Shown here one piece after another: positions 7,756 through 9,165 of a DNA stretch of 9,165 nt. Each line of letters opens with the position of its first letter. Within the stretch, counting starts at the first letter, position 1. This DNA is from Prevotellaceae bacterium UBA1786 (lineage in GTDB: Bacteria > Bacteroidota > Bacteroidia > Bacteroidales > Bacteroidaceae), in assembly GCA_002314525.1 (NCBI GenBank), contig DCGE01000223.1, positions 1 through 9,165 of the forward strand, written 5' to 3'. Position numbers and translations under genes: made by a program. The notes under the pieces were generated by a model. The model did no database searches, was not told where the DNA came from, and worked only from the letters and a program-made list of their open reading frames with translations.

Positions 7756-7763
7756 CAGACATT

Positions 7764-8825
7764 ATGCAACAGAACAGATTAATCCGACTTATCAGCCTAA
7801 TAGGCTTTATCGCCTTTGCCGTCGTCAGTTGTTGGGCAACGACGGAATCCCTCCACATGCTTCTGCCTTCATGGCCGAAGATACTGTGCTGGATAGTTAC
7901 CATCGGCTTCTTCGTCATTGCCTCCATAGGCACGAAGATGATCGTGGACAGTCTCAACCAGAACATCTACCTTCAGAACCGCAACGTGATCTTCCTCGGT
8001 GGAGTCATCATCACACTGCTCTTCTGGCTGGTTTGTTCAATGCCAACCAACACCCATACGTTCTTCTACCGTTCCACAGTGTGCGAGGTGGCAGAACATG
8101 ACCTACAGACCACAAAGTCCTACCTCCTTCAGTTGCGCGACAATATCGACATCGAAGAAGGTATCAAAGCCAAGCAGGAGGATATTGCCAACAAGGTGGA
8201 GATCAAACTGCGCGACCTGGAAGACGAGATCGACAACGTCAACAATGTTGGCGACGGTCCGAATGCAAAGAAGATTCTCTACGAGATAGCCCAGCTGCTT
8301 CAGTGCGACCCTATCCCACCCCTCTCAGGTGCAGCCCAGAGTTCTGAACAACGTCAGGCACGCAAGACTCAGTACCGTGAGAAAGTACATGCACAACTTG
8401 AAATCTTCAAACAGCATATCCGCAAGACCGACTCCCGTCTGGCTTCCGTCAACTATCAGGCCGATGCCACCAAGAACCTCGACGACCTCTCTGCCGTTGA
8501 GGAAGAGTTCATTTATATGAACATCATAAAGCGGATCGACAACAACGTCATATCACGTCTTGACCTGGCCCTTCAGAAGTCGTATGCCACCATCAAGAAC
8601 TATTCATCCTATATCACCTTCATGAACGATGCCGACAAGGCACGCTACACAGCCAAGAACCCGCTCACCGAGACCTCACGTCTGCTCAGTGTCTTCGAAG
8701 TATGGAAAGACTACCTGGCGGGCGAATACAAGGGACGCAGCTTCTCCTTCTGGCTTATCATCTCGATTCTTGTCGATGTCGCTGCATTCATCTTCTTCGA
8801 CATCGCCTTCCGCAAGGAGGAATAG
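7764..8825 (+). CDS. Uncharacterised four-TM membrane protein with long helical domain
   Basis: I do not recognise this 353-residue protein. The start is set at ATG 7764 because upstream codons of the open frame run through the promoter and into the divergent kinase gene. Predicted membrane segments are about 8-25, 36-57, 75-93 and 328-349. Residues 102-327 form a hydrophilic, mostly helical region rich in Lys, Asp, Glu and Gln, with coiled-coil character around 115-160 and 205-285, broken by a linker (CDPIPPLSGAAQSSEQ) near 181-196. Positive residues in the TM2-TM3 loop and at the C-terminal RKEE suggest both termini are cytoplasmic and the helical domain is periplasmic, though this is weak. 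No catalytic motif was seen. The gene is divergent from the sensor kinase, with promoters about 60 bp apart, so the two may be co-regulated. A strong terminator follows the stop codon. Confidence 0.85.
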   Translation: MQQNRLIRLISLIGFIAFAVVSCWATTESLHMLLPSWPKILCWIVTIGFFVIASIGTKMIVDSLNQNIYLQNRNVIFLGGVIITLLFWLVCSMPTNTHTFFYRSTVCEVAEHDLQTTKSYLLQLRDNIDIEEGIKAKQEDIANKVEIKLRDLEDEIDNVNNVGDGPNAKKILYEIAQLLQCDPIPPLSGAAQSSEQRQARKTQYREKVHAQLEIFKQHIRKTDSRLASVNYQADATKNLDDLSAVEEEFIYMNIIKRIDNNVISRLDLALQKSYATIKNYSSYITFMNDADKARYTAKNPLTETSRLLSVFEVWKDYLAGEYKGRSFSFWLIISILVDVAAFIFFDIAFRKEE

Positions 8826-8832
8826 AAATAAA

Positions 8833-8861
8833 AAAGGTCTGAGAATTTCTCTCAGACCTTT
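8833..8861. terminator. Bidirectional intrinsic terminator
   Basis: AAAGGTCTGAGA (8833-8844) pairs perfectly with TCTCAGACCTTT (8850-8861) across the 5-nt loop ATTTC, giving a 12-bp stem. It lies between the convergent membrane protein and esterase genes, 7 bp after one stop and 8 bp after the other. T-rich tracts follow it in both directions: TTTATTTCTATT on the minus strand and a weaker CTGTTTGTT on the plus strand. Confidence 0.92.
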
Positions 8862-8869
8862 CTGTTTGT

Positions 8870-9165
8870 TCAGTTCCTTCTCGGAGCACCGCCGCCGAAG
8901 CCGCCTGGCATTCCGCCGCCCATAGGCATTCCACCGCCCATGCCGCCGAAACCGAAGCCACCGCCGTTGGCTGACTTGATAGGATCACCAAGTGCTGAAG
9001 CTTCAGCATCCTTGTCGTTGAGCTTGAAGACCATGAACTTAGGACTCTTCTCTGTGCATGGAGTCCATTCACCGCCCTTAGGACCGTTAGGATCACTGTA
9101 CTTTGCAAAGTTTGTCCAAGCAGTCAGCATCTTCTCAGCGAGATCCCAGTCGCCCTTTGTCCAAG
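8870..9165 (-). CDS. Type-B carboxylesterase, C-terminal 97 residues (partial)
   Basis: The frame is open to the right edge of the window. The visible part begins WTKGDWDLAEKMLTAWTNFA and continues KYSDPNG, then GEWTPCTEKSPKFMVFKL. This is the typical end of the type-B carboxylesterase/para-nitrobenzyl esterase family (alpha/beta hydrolase, COesterase), where an LAxxMxxxWxNFAKxxDPNG block is followed by a short W-containing strand. Such enzymes hydrolyse carboxylic esters; in this phylum some relatives act on acetyl or feruloyl groups of plant polysaccharides, but that is not shown here. The catalytic residues lie outside the window. The last 33 or so residues are low-complexity Gly/Met/Pro/Phe ending APRRN, beyond the normal end of the fold. 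The ATG at 9130 is internal, not the start. Confidence 0.85.
   Translation of the reverse strand, partial: WTKGDWDLAEKMLTAWTNFAKYSDPNGPKGGEWTPCTEKSPKFMVFKLNDKDAEASALGDPIKSANGGGFGFGGMGGGMPMGGGMPGGFGGGAPRRN
8907..8942 (-). repeat. Two-copy 18-bp tandem repeat in the esterase tail
   Basis: Two adjacent 18-bp units (8907-8924 and 8925-8942) differ at two positions. They encode two copies of the hexapeptide MGGGMP in the Gly-rich tail. The in-frame unit suggests expansion by replication slippage. Confidence 0.75.

Noticed and set aside
7551..7763. Upstream extension of the membrane protein open frame to an ATG at 7551
   Set aside because: The extra 71 codons run antisense through the kinase signal sequence and across both promoters. 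The hydrophobic N-terminus and the -33/-7 promoter favour ATG 7764.
9100..9111. ACTTTGCAAAGT palindrome, similar to the core of the 312-329 dyad
   Set aside because: It lies in the coding sequence for the conserved NFAKY segment of the esterase, lacks the TA needed for a full -7 element, and no gene begins nearby.
8870..9130. A free-standing 86-residue Gly-rich protein starting at ATG 9130
   Set aside because: The frame stays open upstream to the window edge, and the upstream residues (WTKGDWDLAEK) fit the carboxylesterase C-terminus.
1..9165. tRNA, rRNA, CRISPR arrays, insertion sequences and riboswitches
   Set aside because: No transposase-like protein, regularly spaced repeats, tRNA-like arm pattern or long structured leader was seen by eye; the intergenic gaps are too short to hold most of these.

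Overview
The window looks like chromosomal DNA from a Bacteroidota bacterium, most likely a Prevotella/Segatella-type gut or rumen species. The evidence is Bacteroidota-style promoter elements (TAACTTTG, fitting the TAnnTTTG -7 consensus, once with a well-spaced TTTG -33 element), little Shine-Dalgarno signal, an extracellular carbohydrate-degrading flank, and a very large two-module sensor kinase of a kind I know only from this phylum. No mobile element, tRNA, rRNA, CRISPR array or riboswitch was seen. Coding density is high and there is no gene-free stretch over 300 bases; the longest gaps are about 92 bp (7672-7763) and about 48 bp (296-343).

Layout. (1) 1-295, minus: N-terminus of a secreted GH51 alpha-L-arabinofuranosidase, running off the left edge. 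(2) 296-343: a compact divergent promoter on a perfect 18-bp palindrome. (3) 344-2463, plus: mltG (endolytic peptidoglycan transglycosylase) coupled by an ATGA overlap to a GT-B-type glycosyltransferase-like protein. (4) 7671-2435, minus: an apparent three-gene operon of a 1117-residue two-module sensor kinase, a response regulator starting with TTG, and a DegT/DnrJ/EryC1/StrS sugar aminotransferase. The last gene overlaps the glycosyltransferase tail-to-tail by 29 bp. (5) 7672-7763: a second divergent promoter region. (6) 7764-8825, plus: an unrecognised membrane protein with a long helical domain. (7) 8833-8861: a strong bidirectional terminator. (8) 8870-9165, minus: C-terminus of a type-B carboxylesterase with a Gly/Met/Pro-rich tail, running off the right edge.

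How the genes may work together. The centre reads as an envelope module: MltG sets glycan strand length, and the glycosyltransferase and aminotransferase suggest synthesis of an amino-sugar-containing surface glycan. The two-component system sits in the same operon as the aminotransferase, so it may sense envelope state. These links are inference from position only.

The most interesting object is the sensor kinase. It reads as two complete membrane sensor kinases fused end to end, with complementary defects. The first module keeps all ATP-binding motifs but has Val where the phosphoacceptor His should be. The second has a KHE...P candidate phosphoacceptor box but a ruined ATP-binding domain. 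Its junction still carries what looks like the second protein's signal peptide.
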